Shown: positions 48,646 through 63,139 of the stretch, piece after piece
Position numbering within the stretch: position 1 is the first letter of the stretch
How the letters are laid out: every line of letters begins with the position of its first letter
Source: Microvirga terrae
GTDB taxonomy: Bacteria; Pseudomonadota; Alphaproteobacteria; Rhizobiales; Beijerinckiaceae
NCBI RefSeq assembly: GCF_013307435.2
Contig: NZ_CP102845.1
Coordinates: 1,488,001 to 1,552,000 of the forward strand
Direction of reading: 5' to 3'
DNA length: 64,000 nucleotides
Notes under the pieces: generated by a model
The model's database searches: none
The model's input: only the letters and a program-made list of their open reading frames with translations
Told to the model about the DNA's origin: nothing
Position numbers and translations under genes: made by a program

Positions 48646-49503
48646 ATGGCTGCCGCTCAGGCCGCGTCGTCGGCGCGCCGACACTTCAGGTCGCTCGAAC
48701 TCGTTCTCGGTCTATTGCTGACCGCGAGCATGGGATTGGCCGTGCTGTTCTCCGGCTTCCTCTTCCCCGATGGCGGCGAGAGCATGGACCTCATGGCCCG
48801 CCTCACGCCGCCGTTCCAGGATCTCGCCCATCCCCTCGGCACCGATCCCCTGGGCCGCGACGTGCTGGCGCGCGTCATCGTCGGCGGCAAGATATCGCTC
48901 ACGGTCGGCGTTCTTTCCGTGATGGGTGCGGTCGTCGTCGGGACGGTCGTAGGCCTCGTCGCCGGATATTATCGCGGGATCGCCGAGATCCTGCTGATGC
49001 GCTTTGCCGATATCCAGCTGGCGCTCCCGTTCATCCTGCTGGCCATCATGTTCCTCGCCATTCTCGGAACCGGCGTCGACAAGATCATCTTCTTCATGAT
49101 CGTCGCCCAATGGGTCCAGTATGCGCGCCTCGTGCGGGGATCCGTGCTGGCGCTGCGGGATCGGGAGTTCATCCTCTCGGCCCGGGCCATCGGCGTCGGC
49201 AACGGACGCATCATCTTCACCCACATCCTGCCCAATGTGCTCGGTCCCATCGTCATCCTGATGACGCTCAACGTGGCCAACAACATCCTTCTCGAAAGCA
49301 GCCTCACGTTCCTGGGACTCGGCGTCGATCCGCTCATCCCGAGCTGGGGCGGCATGCTGGCCGACGGACGCACCTATCTGCAGACGGCCTGGTGGGTCAG
49401 CGTGTTTCCCGGGCTTGCCATCATGTTCACCGTGCTCGGCCTGAACCTTCTGGGCGACTGGCTGCGCGACCTTCTTGATCCGACAGGACAGACATCACGA
49501 TGA
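48646..49503 (+). CDS. Peptide-type ABC transporter permease (DppC-like)
   Basis: A 285-residue permease with six TM segments. HPLGTDPLGRDVLARVIVGGKISL and FILSARAIGVGNGRIIFTHILPN are DppC/OppC hallmarks. Its stop overlaps the M14 peptidase start by 4 bp (ATGA), tying that enzyme to the transporter. Confidence 0.92.
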   Translation: MAAAQAASSARRHFRSLELVLGLLLTASMGLAVLFSGFLFPDGGESMDLMARLTPPFQDLAHPLGTDPLGRDVLARVIVGGKISLTVGVLSVMGAVVVGTVVGLVAGYYRGIAEILLMRFADIQLALPFILLAIMFLAILGTGVDKIIFFMIVAQWVQYARLVRGSVLALRDREFILSARAIGVGNGRIIFTHILPNVLGPIVILMTLNVANNILLESSLTFLGLGVDPLIPSWGGMLADGRTYLQTAWWVSVFPGLAIMFTVLGLNLLGDWLRDLLDPTGQTSR

Positions 49504-51248
49504 CCACTTTGCTCGACGAGCACATCCCGCGCGCCCTCGATACCCTTCTGCGTGACTGGTCCGCAGGCGATCATCGCGGCGTGACGCTCGAAGCCTGGCT
49601 GTTCGAAGACGAGGCGGCGCGCCGTGCCGCAGAGGCGGAACTGGCGGGAGCCGGGATTCGCGCCCGGCTGCGAAGCGCCTACAAGCCGCTCGTCCATGCT
49701 TTTCTGGAGGAGTTCGATACCGCCAACCTGAAGCGCGTGGCCATCCGCTATCCCGTGCATGAGGAGGCGGACCGCCTGCGCTTCCTCTCCGAAACATATC
49801 CTCTGGCGGCCCTGCTCGACGGGGTCGAGACTCTCTTCGAACCCGGTCCTGCGGATCTGACCTACCGGGTGACGCTCGAATACCAGGATGAGCGCGTGGC
49901 GGAGCATGAGGTTTTCGCGCCGAACCGCCTGCGCACCAACCATCTCGATCAGGTGGATCTCACGCCGACCGGCTGGCTGAGGGTGACCGGGCGTCCCGGC
50001 GACGAACCGGACCTGAACGAGGCGCTCGAGACCGAATTCGAACAGGTCTATCAGAAGGTCATGGCGAGCGTTGCGGCCCATGGATGGCCTGACACGGAGC
50101 CCTATGCGGAAACCCTGGCGATCGACGTGACGATCCCCGGAATCGAGCGTCCTCTCGATTACGGCGACGAGGTGATGAGCACGCGCGAAGCCCTGCATGA
50201 GGACTTCTATTTCTCGCTGCTCGAATTCTTCAAGCGCAGGTCCGGCCGGCCTCCCGAGGACCGGAGCGTGCAGCCGGGCCAGATCGTGCCGGACATTCGC
50301 GCCGGTCGCGGCGATGCGCATGTTCGGGTGACCCTGCGTGCCTTCGGTGAGCCGCAGAATCCGGCGAGGCCCGAGCAGGACATTGAGACGGCGGAGGCTG
50401 CGCCCGGTCTCGCCCAGATCTACCACGAACTCGCTGCGCTTCCCGGAGAGACCTTCGAAGGCATCTCCCGCGAGGGGCGGCCGGTGCGGGGGATCTATCG
50501 CGCGGGCTCGCGTCCCGCGGTTCTCGTCACCAGCGGGCAGCATGCCAACGAAACCTCCGCCCCGGTCGGGACGCTGCGCGCCGTGCGCCGGCTCCTGGCC
50601 AACCCCGACGCCAACATCGCCTATATCCCGGTCGAGAACCCGGACGGCTATGCGCTGCATGGACGCCTGTGCGAAGCCAATCCGCGCCATATGCACCATG
50701 CGGCGCGCTACACTTCGCGCGGCAACGACCTGGAATACGGCGAAGGCGAGCCGGTTTACGAGATCGGTGCTCGCCACCAGGCGCTGGCATTGTCGGGCGC
50801 CCAACTGCACCTCAACTTCCACGGCTATCCGGCCCATGAATGGACCAGGCCGCTCACCGGCTATCTGCCGCGTGGGTTCGAACTTTGGACGATCCCGAAG
50901 GGCTTCTTCCTCATCATGCGACATCACCCATCCTGGAGTGGGACGGCGAGGACGCTGATCGAAGCCGTGACGACGGGTCTGTCGGCCGTGCCGGGCCTCG
51001 CCGAGTTCAACCGCCGTCAGATCGAGATCTGCTCGATCCATTCTGGGGGAACTCCTTACGAGATCATCAACGACGTGCCGTGCCTGATCACGGCGGACGA
51101 GCGCCATCCCTCGCCCTTGACCCTCATCACGGAATTCCCCGACGAGACGATCTACGGCGAAGCCTATCGCTTCGCTCATACGGTGCAGATGGCAACCGTC
51201 ATCGCCGCGGAGGAAGCCTACGCGTCGATCATGGCGAGAGTGGCCTAG
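49500..51248 (+). CDS. M14-family zinc carboxypeptidase-like protein
   Basis: A 582-residue protein with an uncharacterised N-terminal half (1-about 315) and an M14 metallopeptidase domain in the C-terminal half. Zinc ligands are in SGQHANETSAP (HxxE, about 347-350) and LNFHGYPAHEW (His, about 440); NPDGYALHGRL supplies the usual NPDG element, and LITEFPDET near the end holds the catalytic Glu. No signal peptide, so it probably cleaves peptides after uptake. It is translationally coupled to the last permease gene (4-bp overlap), which strongly links it to the peptide importer. Confidence 0.88.
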   Translation: MTTLLDEHIPRALDTLLRDWSAGDHRGVTLEAWLFEDEAARRAAEAELAGAGIRARLRSAYKPLVHAFLEEFDTANLKRVAIRYPVHEEADRLRFLSETYPLAALLDGVETLFEPGPADLTYRVTLEYQDERVAEHEVFAPNRLRTNHLDQVDLTPTGWLRVTGRPGDEPDLNEALETEFEQVYQKVMASVAAHGWPDTEPYAETLAIDVTIPGIERPLDYGDEVMSTREALHEDFYFSLLEFFKRRSGRPPEDRSVQPGQIVPDIRAGRGDAHVRVTLRAFGEPQNPARPEQDIETAEAAPGLAQIYHELAALPGETFEGISREGRPVRGIYRAGSRPAVLVTSGQHANETSAPVGTLRAVRRLLANPDANIAYIPVENPDGYALHGRLCEANPRHMHHAARYTSRGNDLEYGEGEPVYEIGARHQALALSGAQLHLNFHGYPAHEWTRPLTGYLPRGFELWTIPKGFFLIMRHHPSWSGTARTLIEAVTTGLSAVPGLAEFNRRQIEICSIHSGGTPYEIINDVPCLITADERHPSPLTLITEFPDETIYGEAYRFAHTVQMATVIAAEEAYASIMARVA

Positions 51249-51295
51249 CGCTCAGATCGACGGCGACACATCTCGGCCGCTCGGTACAGAATTGT

Positions 51296-51387
51296 GGCTC
51301 CGGACGAAACGCCGGAGCCCGTTCGTTCCGGGAACAAGCCGAGTCCCGCCATCGTTCTTCGGCGGAGCCGGCACGCAATGTGCCGGC
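51296..51387 (+). terminator. Cluster of hairpins after the peptide operon
   Basis: GGCTCCGG (51296-51303) pairs with CCGGAGCC (51312-51319); GTTCC-G-GGAAC lies at 51325-51335; GCCGGCAC (51367-51374) pairs with GTGCCGGC (51380-51387) directly before the next ribosome site. The first is a plausible terminator without a T tract. The last could act on the erythromycin-esterase-family gene by masking or insulating its leader. Confidence 0.5.
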
Positions 51388-51404
51388 CTTGCGGAGTGAC
51401 GATC

Positions 51405-52748
51405 ATGGCCCGGCTGTCCTGGAAGCAGAACGAGAACGATGCCTCCATCAACGAGGCGGTCGAACTTGTGCGGGAGCACGGGGAAACCCTGCCGTCGATC
51501 TCGGACGAAGATGCCTTCGGCGCCATGTTTGACCGGTTCGCCGACGCCAAGGTCGTGCTCCTGGGCGAAGCCACCCATGGCACCTCGGAGTTCTATCGGG
51601 CACGGGCTGCCATCACCAAACGCCTGATCGAACAGCACGGCTTCTCCATCGTTGCCGTGGAAGCCGACTGGCCGGATGCTGCGCGCATCGACGCCTATGT
51701 GCGTCACCACCACGTGCCCGACGGGGAGGATGAAGCCTTCGAGCGCTTCCCCACCTGGATGTGGCGCAACGAGGAAGTCTATGACTTCGTCAATTGGATG
51801 CGCGAGCACAACAAGGAGAAGGCGGAGGACGAGCGGGCCGAGTTCCGCGGGCTCGACGTCTACAGCCTCAACGCATCGATCCGCTCCGTTGTCGACTATC
51901 TGGACCGTGTCGATCCGGAGAAGGCCAAGGAGGCGAGGGGGCGCTACGGATGTCTGAGCCCCTGGCAATCGGACCCGGCCCGCTATGGCCGCGCGGTTCT
52001 GACCGGCCAGAAGAAGCCCTGCGATGAAGCGTTGCTGCGGCAGCTCCAGGACATTCTGGACAAGCGCATGGACTACCTCCAGGCGGAGGGCGGCGAAGCC
52101 TTCTTCGACGCGGTTCAGAACGCCAAGATCGTCCATGCGGCCGAGCACTATTACCGGATCATGTACGAGGGCGCGACGGAATCCTGGAACCTGCGTGACC
52201 GGCACATGTTCGAAACCCTGCAGAGCCTGCTGGCCCGGCGCGACAACGCCAAGGCGATCGTCTGGGCGCACAATTCCCATATCGGCAACGCCGCCGCGAC
52301 GGCCATGGGCTGGCAGGGAGAATTCAACATCGGCGAGCTCTGCCGGAAGGCCTACCGCGATCAGGCCGTGCTGATCGGCTTCGGGACGGATCGGGGCACC
52401 GTGGCGGCGGCCGACGATTGGGACGAGCCCATGCAGGTGAAGGCTGTCAGGCCGGCCCGTCCCGACAGCCACGAGCGGATCTTCCGGGAGACTGGCCTCG
52501 GCTGCTTCCTGACCGACTGGCGGGAGAACGGCCAAGCCGACCTGACGGAGGTTCTCTCTCGGCCTCGCCTCGAGCGGGCCATCGGCGTGGTCTACCGGCC
52601 GGAGACCGAACTCTACAGCCATTATTTCGAGGCGGTGCTGGCCGAGCAGTTCGACGCCTTCATCTGGTTCGACGAGACCCGGGCGGTGACCCCGCTCACC
52701 CACGCCCATGGGAAGGGCATGCCGGAGACCTACCCGTTCGGGCTTTGA
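51405..52748 (+). CDS. Erythromycin esterase family protein
   Basis: A 447-residue protein of the EreA/EreB-related superfamily. Active-site blocks are LLGEATHGTSEFYRAR (Glu and His), VAVEADWPDAARID and VWAHNSHIGNAAA (His). The start at 51405 follows GCGGAG. Most chromosomal members of this broad family are not macrolide esterases, and native substrates are unknown, so no resistance phenotype should be read from this. Nothing in the flanks suggests a mobile resistance cassette. Confidence 0.88.
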   Translation: MARLSWKQNENDASINEAVELVREHGETLPSISDEDAFGAMFDRFADAKVVLLGEATHGTSEFYRARAAITKRLIEQHGFSIVAVEADWPDAARIDAYVRHHHVPDGEDEAFERFPTWMWRNEEVYDFVNWMREHNKEKAEDERAEFRGLDVYSLNASIRSVVDYLDRVDPEKAKEARGRYGCLSPWQSDPARYGRAVLTGQKKPCDEALLRQLQDILDKRMDYLQAEGGEAFFDAVQNAKIVHAAEHYYRIMYEGATESWNLRDRHMFETLQSLLARRDNAKAIVWAHNSHIGNAAATAMGWQGEFNIGELCRKAYRDQAVLIGFGTDRGTVAAADDWDEPMQVKAVRPARPDSHERIFRETGLGCFLTDWRENGQADLTEVLSRPRLERAIGVVYRPETELYSHYFEAVLAEQFDAFIWFDETRAVTPLTHAHGKGMPETYPFGL

Positions 52749-52807
52749 TGCGCCGGCACCGCATGACTCTGGCGGAGGAGGGTCGTTCCTCTGTTCTCAC
52801 TTTGTTC

Positions 52808-52836
52808 TTGACAGCGGGTGCAAGCTAAGCTATATC
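52808..52836 (+). promoter_or_regulatory. Strong sigma70-type promoter
   Basis: TTGACA (52808-52813), exactly 17 bp, then TATATC (52831-52836). This perfect -35 box with optimal spacing is the best promoter match I noticed in the window. Predicted start of transcription is near 52843-52845, about 365 bp before the ettA start codon. Confidence 0.7.
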
Positions 52837-52843
52837 ATGGCGC

Positions 52844-52950
52844 AGATCGGTTCCTGCGAGGGGCGCGCTCGCGAGGCGTCGCAAGTGTGGGAGCCGGCAC
52901 GGTCCTGCGACAGGCTTCGCACCCCTGGGCGCGCAGGAGGCCGACCTTGG
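52844..52950 (+). ncRNA. Candidate structured leader or small RNA upstream of ettA
   Basis: The sequence folds into a rod closed by TCGG/CCGA (52847-52850 with 52941-52944), CCTGCG/CGCAGG (52853-52858 with 52932-52937) and AGGGG/CCCCT (52859-52863 with 52922-52926). An apical stem GTCGCA/TGCGAC (52878-52883 with 52906-52911) caps it. It begins where the strong promoter should start transcription. It lacks the conserved motifs of SRP RNA, tmRNA or RNase P RNA. A 6S-like RNA or an ettA leader are both possible. Confidence 0.4.
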
Positions 52951-53208
52951 GCTCCGTCCAGCTGGTCCGCCTGAAAAGAACCGTGCGCGACGAGCAGCTT
53001 GGCTCTCGCTTATCACCTCAGACATCGAGCCGGGCTGCCACTCGCGCCACCCTCGATCATCCTGACAGGCTCGCAGCGCAAGCTGCGGGCCCGCAGGTGC
53101 TGGCTTCCCGGAACACTGCTGGTGATACCCCCTGCCTTGTCCCGGTCGCCTGCTCCTGCTAACTGACGGCCAACTTCATTCACATCTCGATCAAGCAGGG
53201 CTATTTCC

Positions 53209-54861
<1,653 letters not shown>

Positions 54862-54894
54862 GCCGTTCGCGCGATCTTCCCCTTATGACGGACC

Positions 54895-54935
54895 AGAACG
54901 CGGGATGGGCAGGAGCCCGCCCGCGTTCTTCTTTT
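54895..54935 (+). terminator. Intrinsic terminator after ettA
   Basis: AGAACGCGGG (54895-54904) pairs with CCCGCGTTCT (54920-54929), enclosing an inner GGGC-AGGA-GCCC hairpin, followed by TCTTTTC. Confidence 0.88.
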
Positions 54936-55098
54936 CAAGCTTTCCGACCCCGGGCTCGGGACAGCCGAGTAACCGACAGAAACCCGAACGATACCTTCAG
55001 CCGAGGTTCATCAGCGTCAGGCTACACTTCTGACGATCAAAGGGGCGGTAGGCGTTCACCGGATGTGATCTCCGGGTCTCTGCCCCATGGAGGTTCCT

Positions 55099-55509
55099 AT
55101 GGCCTGCATGAAGCGAGTTCTGACGGTTGGGACCACCGCTCTGGTCCTGAGCGGTTCCCTCATGGCTGCCGCTCCTGCGACGGCCGGCGAGAGCACGGGC
55201 CGTTGGCGCGACGGGTCCTATGCCACGCCTTACGGGGTCGTCCGTCCGTACCGCGACTATGGTTACCGCGACTACGGCTATCGGCCTTACCGTCGCCACG
55301 GCTCCAATGTCGGCGGCGCGGTCGCGGCAGGCGTGGTCGGCGGCTTGGCGCTCGGCGCATTGGCGGCGCGTCCCGCCTACTCGTACCCGGCCTATCCCAC
55401 CTACTACGGCTCGCAGGCCTACGATGCGCCGTCCTGTTATACGGTCCGCCGTCGCTTCGTGGATGACTGGGGCCGCGTCGTCATCCGCCGCGAAGAGGTT
55501 TGCGAGTAG
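55099..55509 (+). CDS. Secreted Tyr/Arg-rich small protein with glycine-rich helix
   Basis: A 136-residue exported protein, family not named. GGAGG five bases upstream fixes the start at 55099. The signal peptide ends near APATAGES. Mature part: a Tyr/Arg/Gly repeat stretch (YRDYGYRDYGYRPYRRHG), a Gly/Ala-rich hydrophobic segment (GGAVAAGVVGGLALGALAA) resembling glycine-zipper proteins, a Tyr/Pro stretch, and a C-terminal piece with two Cys residues (SCYTVRRRFVDDWGRVVIRREEVCE) that may form a disulfide. An envelope location is likely; function unknown. Confidence 0.85.
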   Translation: MACMKRVLTVGTTALVLSGSLMAAAPATAGESTGRWRDGSYATPYGVVRPYRDYGYRDYGYRPYRRHGSNVGGAVAAGVVGGLALGALAARPAYSYPAYPTYYGSQAYDAPSCYTVRRRFVDDWGRVVIRREEVCE

Positions 55510-55650
55510 CACTTGCCACGAGAGGCGACAGGAATGCCGGCGCAGTTCGGCATTCCGCCTGGCGGCGATTGTCTGTCCTATCAGGGATTTGGGTTATTGA
55601 CCGAAACGGTGTATGACCCTTGAGGCACGAGACACCAGAAGAGAGTCCAC

Positions 55651-57129
55651 GTGCCAGCCGATCACCTTTCCACCTTTCAATCCGTTGCCACGCCTGAAGA
55701 AGCCGTCGAGCGGCTCATCGCGCTTCACGACAGCGCCATCGAGGCCCAACGCCAGGCTCTCGAGCATTTCTTTTCCACCGGAACTTCGCCCACGCCGCTT
55801 GAGCGCTCGCGCTTCCGGTATCCTGAGTTGCGCCTCGATTATCGGTCGACCTCCCTGCCGCCGGTCAAGCAGCGCGCCTATGCCAAGTTCCAGGGACCGG
55901 GCGTCTACGCCACCACGATCACGCAGCCAGCTTTCTTCCGGAACTACCTGCTAGAGCAGCTGAACTATCTCGTGCGTGATTACGGCGCCACCATCGAGGT
56001 CGGCCTCAGCGACCAGGAGATTCCCTATCCATACGTTTTCGAGCGCGGAGACGAGTTGGGTCGGGGCGCGCATTCTGCGTCGGAGCTTGCGCAGCATTTC
56101 CCGACACCGCTTCTCGCCAAGGTGGGTGACGAGATCGCCGACGGCACCTGGGTCTTCCATGAGAACGGGCCTCGTCCCCTGGCGCTTTTCGACGCCGCGA
56201 GGGTGGATTATTCCCTGCGTCGCCTCGTGCACTATACCGGCAGCGACTGGCGCTGTGTGCAGCCCTGGATCCTGCTCACCAACTATCACCGGTATGTCGA
56301 CCAGTTCATCCGCTGGGCCGTGAAGGAGATGGCCGATCCGGATGGGCCCTATACCAGGCTTCTGCTGCCTGGCGGCATCAGCATTGAGCGGGGCTTGGAC
56401 GAGGCCGCGGTCGAGGACCTCATAGGCTCCTCGCCCTGGCACCGGTTCCAGATGCCGGCCTATCACCTGATGCGCAAGGACGGCCACGGCGTGACTCTGG
56501 TCAATATCGGCGTTGGTCCATCGAACGCGAAGAACATCACCGACCACCTGGCGGTGCTGCGGCCCCATTGCTGGCTCATGGTCGGCCATTGCGGCGGATT
56601 GCGCCAGTCCCAGTCCATCGGCGACTACGTGTTGGCCCACGGCTATCTGAGGCGCGACCACATCCTCGACAGCGCCGTGCCGCCGGAGATTCCGATCCCG
56701 GCTCTGGCCGAAATCCAGGTCGCCCTGCAGGATGCTGCGGTCCGGGTCACGGGCGAGCGCGGCGAGGAGCTGAAGCGGCGCCTGCGCACCGGCACGGTCG
56801 TGACCTACGACGACCGCAACTGGGAGCTGCGCTGGAGCCAGGAGCGGCGCCAGATCAACCTGTCCCGGGCCATTGCGGTCGACATGGAGAGCGGCACCAT
56901 CGCGGCGCAGGGCTATCGCCTGCGGGTTCCCTACGGCACGCTGCTCTGCGTCTCGGACAAGCCGCTTCATGGGGAAATCAAGCTGCCCGGCGCGGCCAAT
57001 GCCTTCTACGAGCGCGCCGTCAGCGAGCACCTCATGATCGGCCTCGCTGCGCTCGACATCCTGAAAGGCCAGCGATCCTCCCTCCATTCCCGCAAGCTGC
57101 GCAGTTTCGACGAGCCGCCGTTCCGATAG
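55651..57129 (+). CDS. amn: AMP nucleosidase
   Basis: A 492-residue enzyme hydrolysing AMP to adenine and ribose-5-phosphate, of normal length. The N-terminal AMP-nucleosidase-specific domain (1-about 190) is followed by a purine nucleoside phosphorylase fold: VNIGVGPSNAKNITDHLAVLRPHCWLMVGHCGGLR, IAVDMESGTIAAQGYRLRVPYGTLLCVSDKPLHGE. DMES with the following DKPL matches the PNP-family base-binding segment. GTG start at 55651. A role in adenylate pool control is known for the family. Confidence 0.93.
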   Translation: MPADHLSTFQSVATPEEAVERLIALHDSAIEAQRQALEHFFSTGTSPTPLERSRFRYPELRLDYRSTSLPPVKQRAYAKFQGPGVYATTITQPAFFRNYLLEQLNYLVRDYGATIEVGLSDQEIPYPYVFERGDELGRGAHSASELAQHFPTPLLAKVGDEIADGTWVFHENGPRPLALFDAARVDYSLRRLVHYTGSDWRCVQPWILLTNYHRYVDQFIRWAVKEMADPDGPYTRLLLPGGISIERGLDEAAVEDLIGSSPWHRFQMPAYHLMRKDGHGVTLVNIGVGPSNAKNITDHLAVLRPHCWLMVGHCGGLRQSQSIGDYVLAHGYLRRDHILDSAVPPEIPIPALAEIQVALQDAAVRVTGERGEELKRRLRTGTVVTYDDRNWELRWSQERRQINLSRAIAVDMESGTIAAQGYRLRVPYGTLLCVSDKPLHGEIKLPGAANAFYERAVSEHLMIGLAALDILKGQRSSLHSRKLRSFDEPPFR

Positions 57130-57140
57130 GCGAGTCCAAT

Positions 57141-57167
57141 TGGGAGCCGAGTGGTACAGGCTCCCAG
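57141..57167 (+). terminator. Weak hairpin after amn
   Basis: GGGAGCC (57142-57148) pairs with GGCTCCC (57159-57165) with a 10-nt loop and no T tract. Possible 3' end of the amn transcript; low certainty. Confidence 0.35.
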
Positions 57168-57304
57168 CTGACTTGGCAGATCCATTCTCCAAAAGGGCCC
57201 TAGCGAGCATGGCCCCGCCCGGCCTGTGAAACCAGCCTCAAGAACGTCGGCGGAGTCCCAAACCAGAGACAAGGCTCACGCCGTCGCTTGCTCTCCTCTC
57301 AAAA

Positions 57305-57330
57305 TACATATAAATATATCTTTATATGTA
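57305..57330. promoter_or_regulatory. AT-rich palindromic operator for the sahR-metF-metH operon
   Basis: TACATATAAA (57305-57314), spacer TATATC, TTTATATGTA (57321-57330): perfect 10-bp arms. It is 11 bp before the first gene and overlaps a probable -10 element (TATAAA 57309-57314; TTGCTC at 57288-57293 as -35 candidate). Size, symmetry and position fit an ArsR-family dimer site, and the adjacent gene encodes such a regulator, so autoregulation is expected. Confidence 0.8.
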
Positions 57331-57340
57331 AGAGCGAGAT

Positions 57341-58360
57341 TTGGCCGTGCCTGACACCCCGTCTCCGTCCCTGGATCTGACCCTGGATGTCCTTCGGGCC
57401 GCCGCCGAGGAGACGCGCCTGCGGATCCTGGCCCTGCTGACCGAAGGGGAGTTGTCCGTTTCCGACCTCACGGACATCCTGGGGCAGTCCCAGCCGCGCA
57501 TCTCCCGTCATCTCAAGCTTCTCGTCGAGGCGGGTCTCGTGGAACGGCACCGGGAAGGGGCTTGGGCGTTCTTCCGGCTCACCGACCGGGGCGTGGCCCT
57601 GCGAATCATCCGCCCGACCCTGGAGAGCCTGGACCGGTCCGACCCGCAGCTCCTGGAGGACCGCACCCGCCTCGAAGCCGTGCGGGCCCAGCGGTCCCAG
57701 GCCGCCCAGGCGTTCTTCTCCCGCCTGGCGCCTGACTGGGACCGGATCCGCTCCCTCCACGCTCCCGAAGCGGTGGTCGAGGCATCGGTTCTGGACGCCC
57801 TGGGACCGGCCAGGATCCGGAACCTCGTTGACCTCGGCACCGGAACCGGCCGCATGCTCCAACTGCTTGCGCCCCGGGCCAGCCGCACCGTGGGGCTCGA
57901 TGCCAGCCACGCCATGCTGTCCGTGGCCCGGGCCAATCTCGAGAAGGCCGGCCTCAAGGGCATCGAACTGCGCCAGGGCGACATCTATGCGCCTCCATTC
58001 CCGCGCGACACCTTCGATCTCGTCATCATCCATCAGGTGCTGCACTACCTCGACGATCCGGCCCGCGCGATCCGCGAGGCCGCCCGCCTGGTGGCGCCGG
58101 GCGGTCGCATCCTCGTGGTCGATTTCGCCCCGCACGATCTCGAATTCCTGCGCGAGGCCCAGGCCCATCGCCGCCTCGGCTTCGCTCCCACCCAGGTCGC
58201 CGGCTGGCTCGACGAGGCAGGCCTCGATTGCACCCTGACCCGGGAGATCGCTCCGTCCAGGAAGGGCGACGAGCAGTTGACCGTATCCCTTTGGCTTGGC
58301 CAGGATCGCCGCGTGGTGACGGATTGGCCCTTGAGTGAACCCGACAGAGAGGTCGCCTGA
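57341..58360 (+). CDS. sahR: ArsR-family regulator fused to SAM-methyltransferase-like domain (SahR type)
   Basis: A 339-residue two-domain protein. Residues 13-90 form an ArsR winged helix (LTDILGQSQPRISRHLKLLVEAGLVERHREG); no metal-binding Cys motif. Residues 140-330 form a class I methyltransferase fold with VDLGTGTGR (163-171), GLDASHAMLSVARANL and VIIHQVLHYLDDP. In SahR regulators this domain senses S-adenosylhomocysteine rather than methylating. It is followed without gap by metF and then metH, the classic SahR target set. TTG start at 57341 or GTG at 57347; neither site is strong. Confidence 0.9.
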   Translation: MAVPDTPSPSLDLTLDVLRAAAEETRLRILALLTEGELSVSDLTDILGQSQPRISRHLKLLVEAGLVERHREGAWAFFRLTDRGVALRIIRPTLESLDRSDPQLLEDRTRLEAVRAQRSQAAQAFFSRLAPDWDRIRSLHAPEAVVEASVLDALGPARIRNLVDLGTGTGRMLQLLAPRASRTVGLDASHAMLSVARANLEKAGLKGIELRQGDIYAPPFPRDTFDLVIIHQVLHYLDDPARAIREAARLVAPGGRILVVDFAPHDLEFLREAQAHRRLGFAPTQVAGWLDEAGLDCTLTREIAPSRKGDEQLTVSLWLGQDRRVVTDWPLSEPDREVA

Positions 58361-59265
58361 TGTCCCCGCTCACCCTTCGCCCCAGCCGGCAGGTCTCCCG
58401 TCCGATCAAGGTGTCATTCGAGTTCTTCCCGCCGAAGACGCCCGAGATGGAGCAGACCCTCTGGGCGTCGATCCAGCGTCTGGCTCCGCTCAATCCGCAA
58501 TTCGTCTCCGTGACCTACGGGGCCGGCGGCTCCACCCGCGAGCGCACGCACGCCACCGTGTCCCGCCTCGTGCAGGAGACGCACCTCAAGCCGGCCGCGC
58601 ATCTCACCTGCGTGGCGGCCACCAGGGAGGAGGTCGACGACGTCATCCGCTCCTACTGGGATGCGGGCGTGCGCCATATCGTGGCGCTGCGCGGCGATCC
58701 CGCGTCCGGCATCGGCACGGCCTACGAGCCGCATCCCGGCGGCTATGAGCGGACCTGCGATCTCGTCGCCGGCATCAAGGCCATCGGCGATTTCGAAGTC
58801 TCCGTATCGGCCTATCCGGAGAAGCACCCCGAGGCGGCGTCCCTCGACGCCGACATCGATGTGCTGAAGGCCAAGGTTGATTGCGGCGCGGACCGCGCCA
58901 TCACCCAGTTCTTCTTCGACAACGACCATTACTTCCGCTATCTCGACCGCGTCCGCGCGCGCGGCATCGACATTCCGATCGTCCCGGGGATCGTACCGGT
59001 TCAGAACTTCAAGCAGACAGCGAACTTCGCGTCGAAGACCGGCGCGAGCGTGCCGGACTGGCTCGCCGCCCGCTTCGAGGGTTTGGAAAGCGACGTGGAG
59101 ACCCGCAGGCTCGTCGCCGCCGCCGTCGCGGCCGAGCAGGTGATCGATCTCGTCGACCGGGGCGTCAACGAGTTCCACTTCTACACCATGAACCGGGCCG
59201 ATCTGGTCTATGCCATCTGCCATCTGCTCGGACTGCGCGACCAGAGCGTGAAGGCCGCGGCCTGA
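58360..59265 (+). CDS. metF: 5,10-methylenetetrahydrofolate reductase
   Basis: A 301-residue TIM-barrel flavoenzyme reducing methylene-THF to 5-methyl-THF, the methyl donor for Met[13 protein letters not shown] carries the catalytic Glu; [20 protein letters not shown] and [12 protein letters not shown] are FAD and folate sites; the C-terminus is [14 protein letters not shown]. Its ATG overlaps the sahR stop by one base (TGATG), so they are translationally coupled. Confidence 0.95.
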   Translation: MSPLTLRPSRQVSRPIKVSFEFFPPKTPEMEQTLWASIQRLAPLNPQFVSVTYGAGGSTRERTHATVSRLVQETHLKPAAHLTCVAATREEVDDVIRSYWDAGVRHIVALRGDPASGIGTAYEPHPGGYERTCDLVAGIKAIGDFEVSVSAYPEKHPEAASLDADIDVLKAKVDCGADRAITQFFFDNDHYFRYLDRVRARGIDIPIVPGIVPVQNFKQTANFASKTGASVPDWLAARFEGLESDVETRRLVAAAVAAEQVIDLVDRGVNEFHFYTMNRADLVYAICHLLGLRDQSVKAAA

Positions 59266-59366
59266 ATTTCCGGTGCCCGGCTCGGCCGGGCATCCACATC
59301 GCACACCATGAAACGAGCATCGTCGGCCGGCGGGACATCGGCCACGATCACGAGAGAACAGATCGA

Positions 59367-63122
<3,756 letters not shown>

Positions 63123-63139
63123 GGATCCTACGACCCTGC

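Larger units (their letters stand above)
52749..53208 (+). other. 460-bp gene-free region upstream of ettA
   Basis: No convincing protein gene. It contains a near-consensus promoter at 52808-52836 and a stretch with strong RNA-folding potential (52844-52950). Further on, CGCAGC-GCAA-GCTGCG (53072-53087) forms a hairpin with a GNRA-type tetraloop. The remainder leads into the GTG start of ettA. Confidence 0.6.

Noticed and set aside
52844..52950. Identification of the structured RNA as SRP RNA, tmRNA or RNase P RNA
   Set aside because: The SRP apical GGAAGGAAGCAG block, a tRNA-like T loop and the RNase P core are all absent.
52708..53162. Two overlapping frames of 88 and 114 codons upstream of ettA
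   Set aside because: They overlap the esterase-family gene end and the strong promoter, have no ribosome sites and encode Arg/Ser/Cys-rich sequence. The interval reads better as leader RNA.
59266..59366. Cobalamin riboswitch before metH
   Set aside because: Only 101 bp separate metF and metH, too little for the riboswitch, and no B12-box-like sequence is visible.
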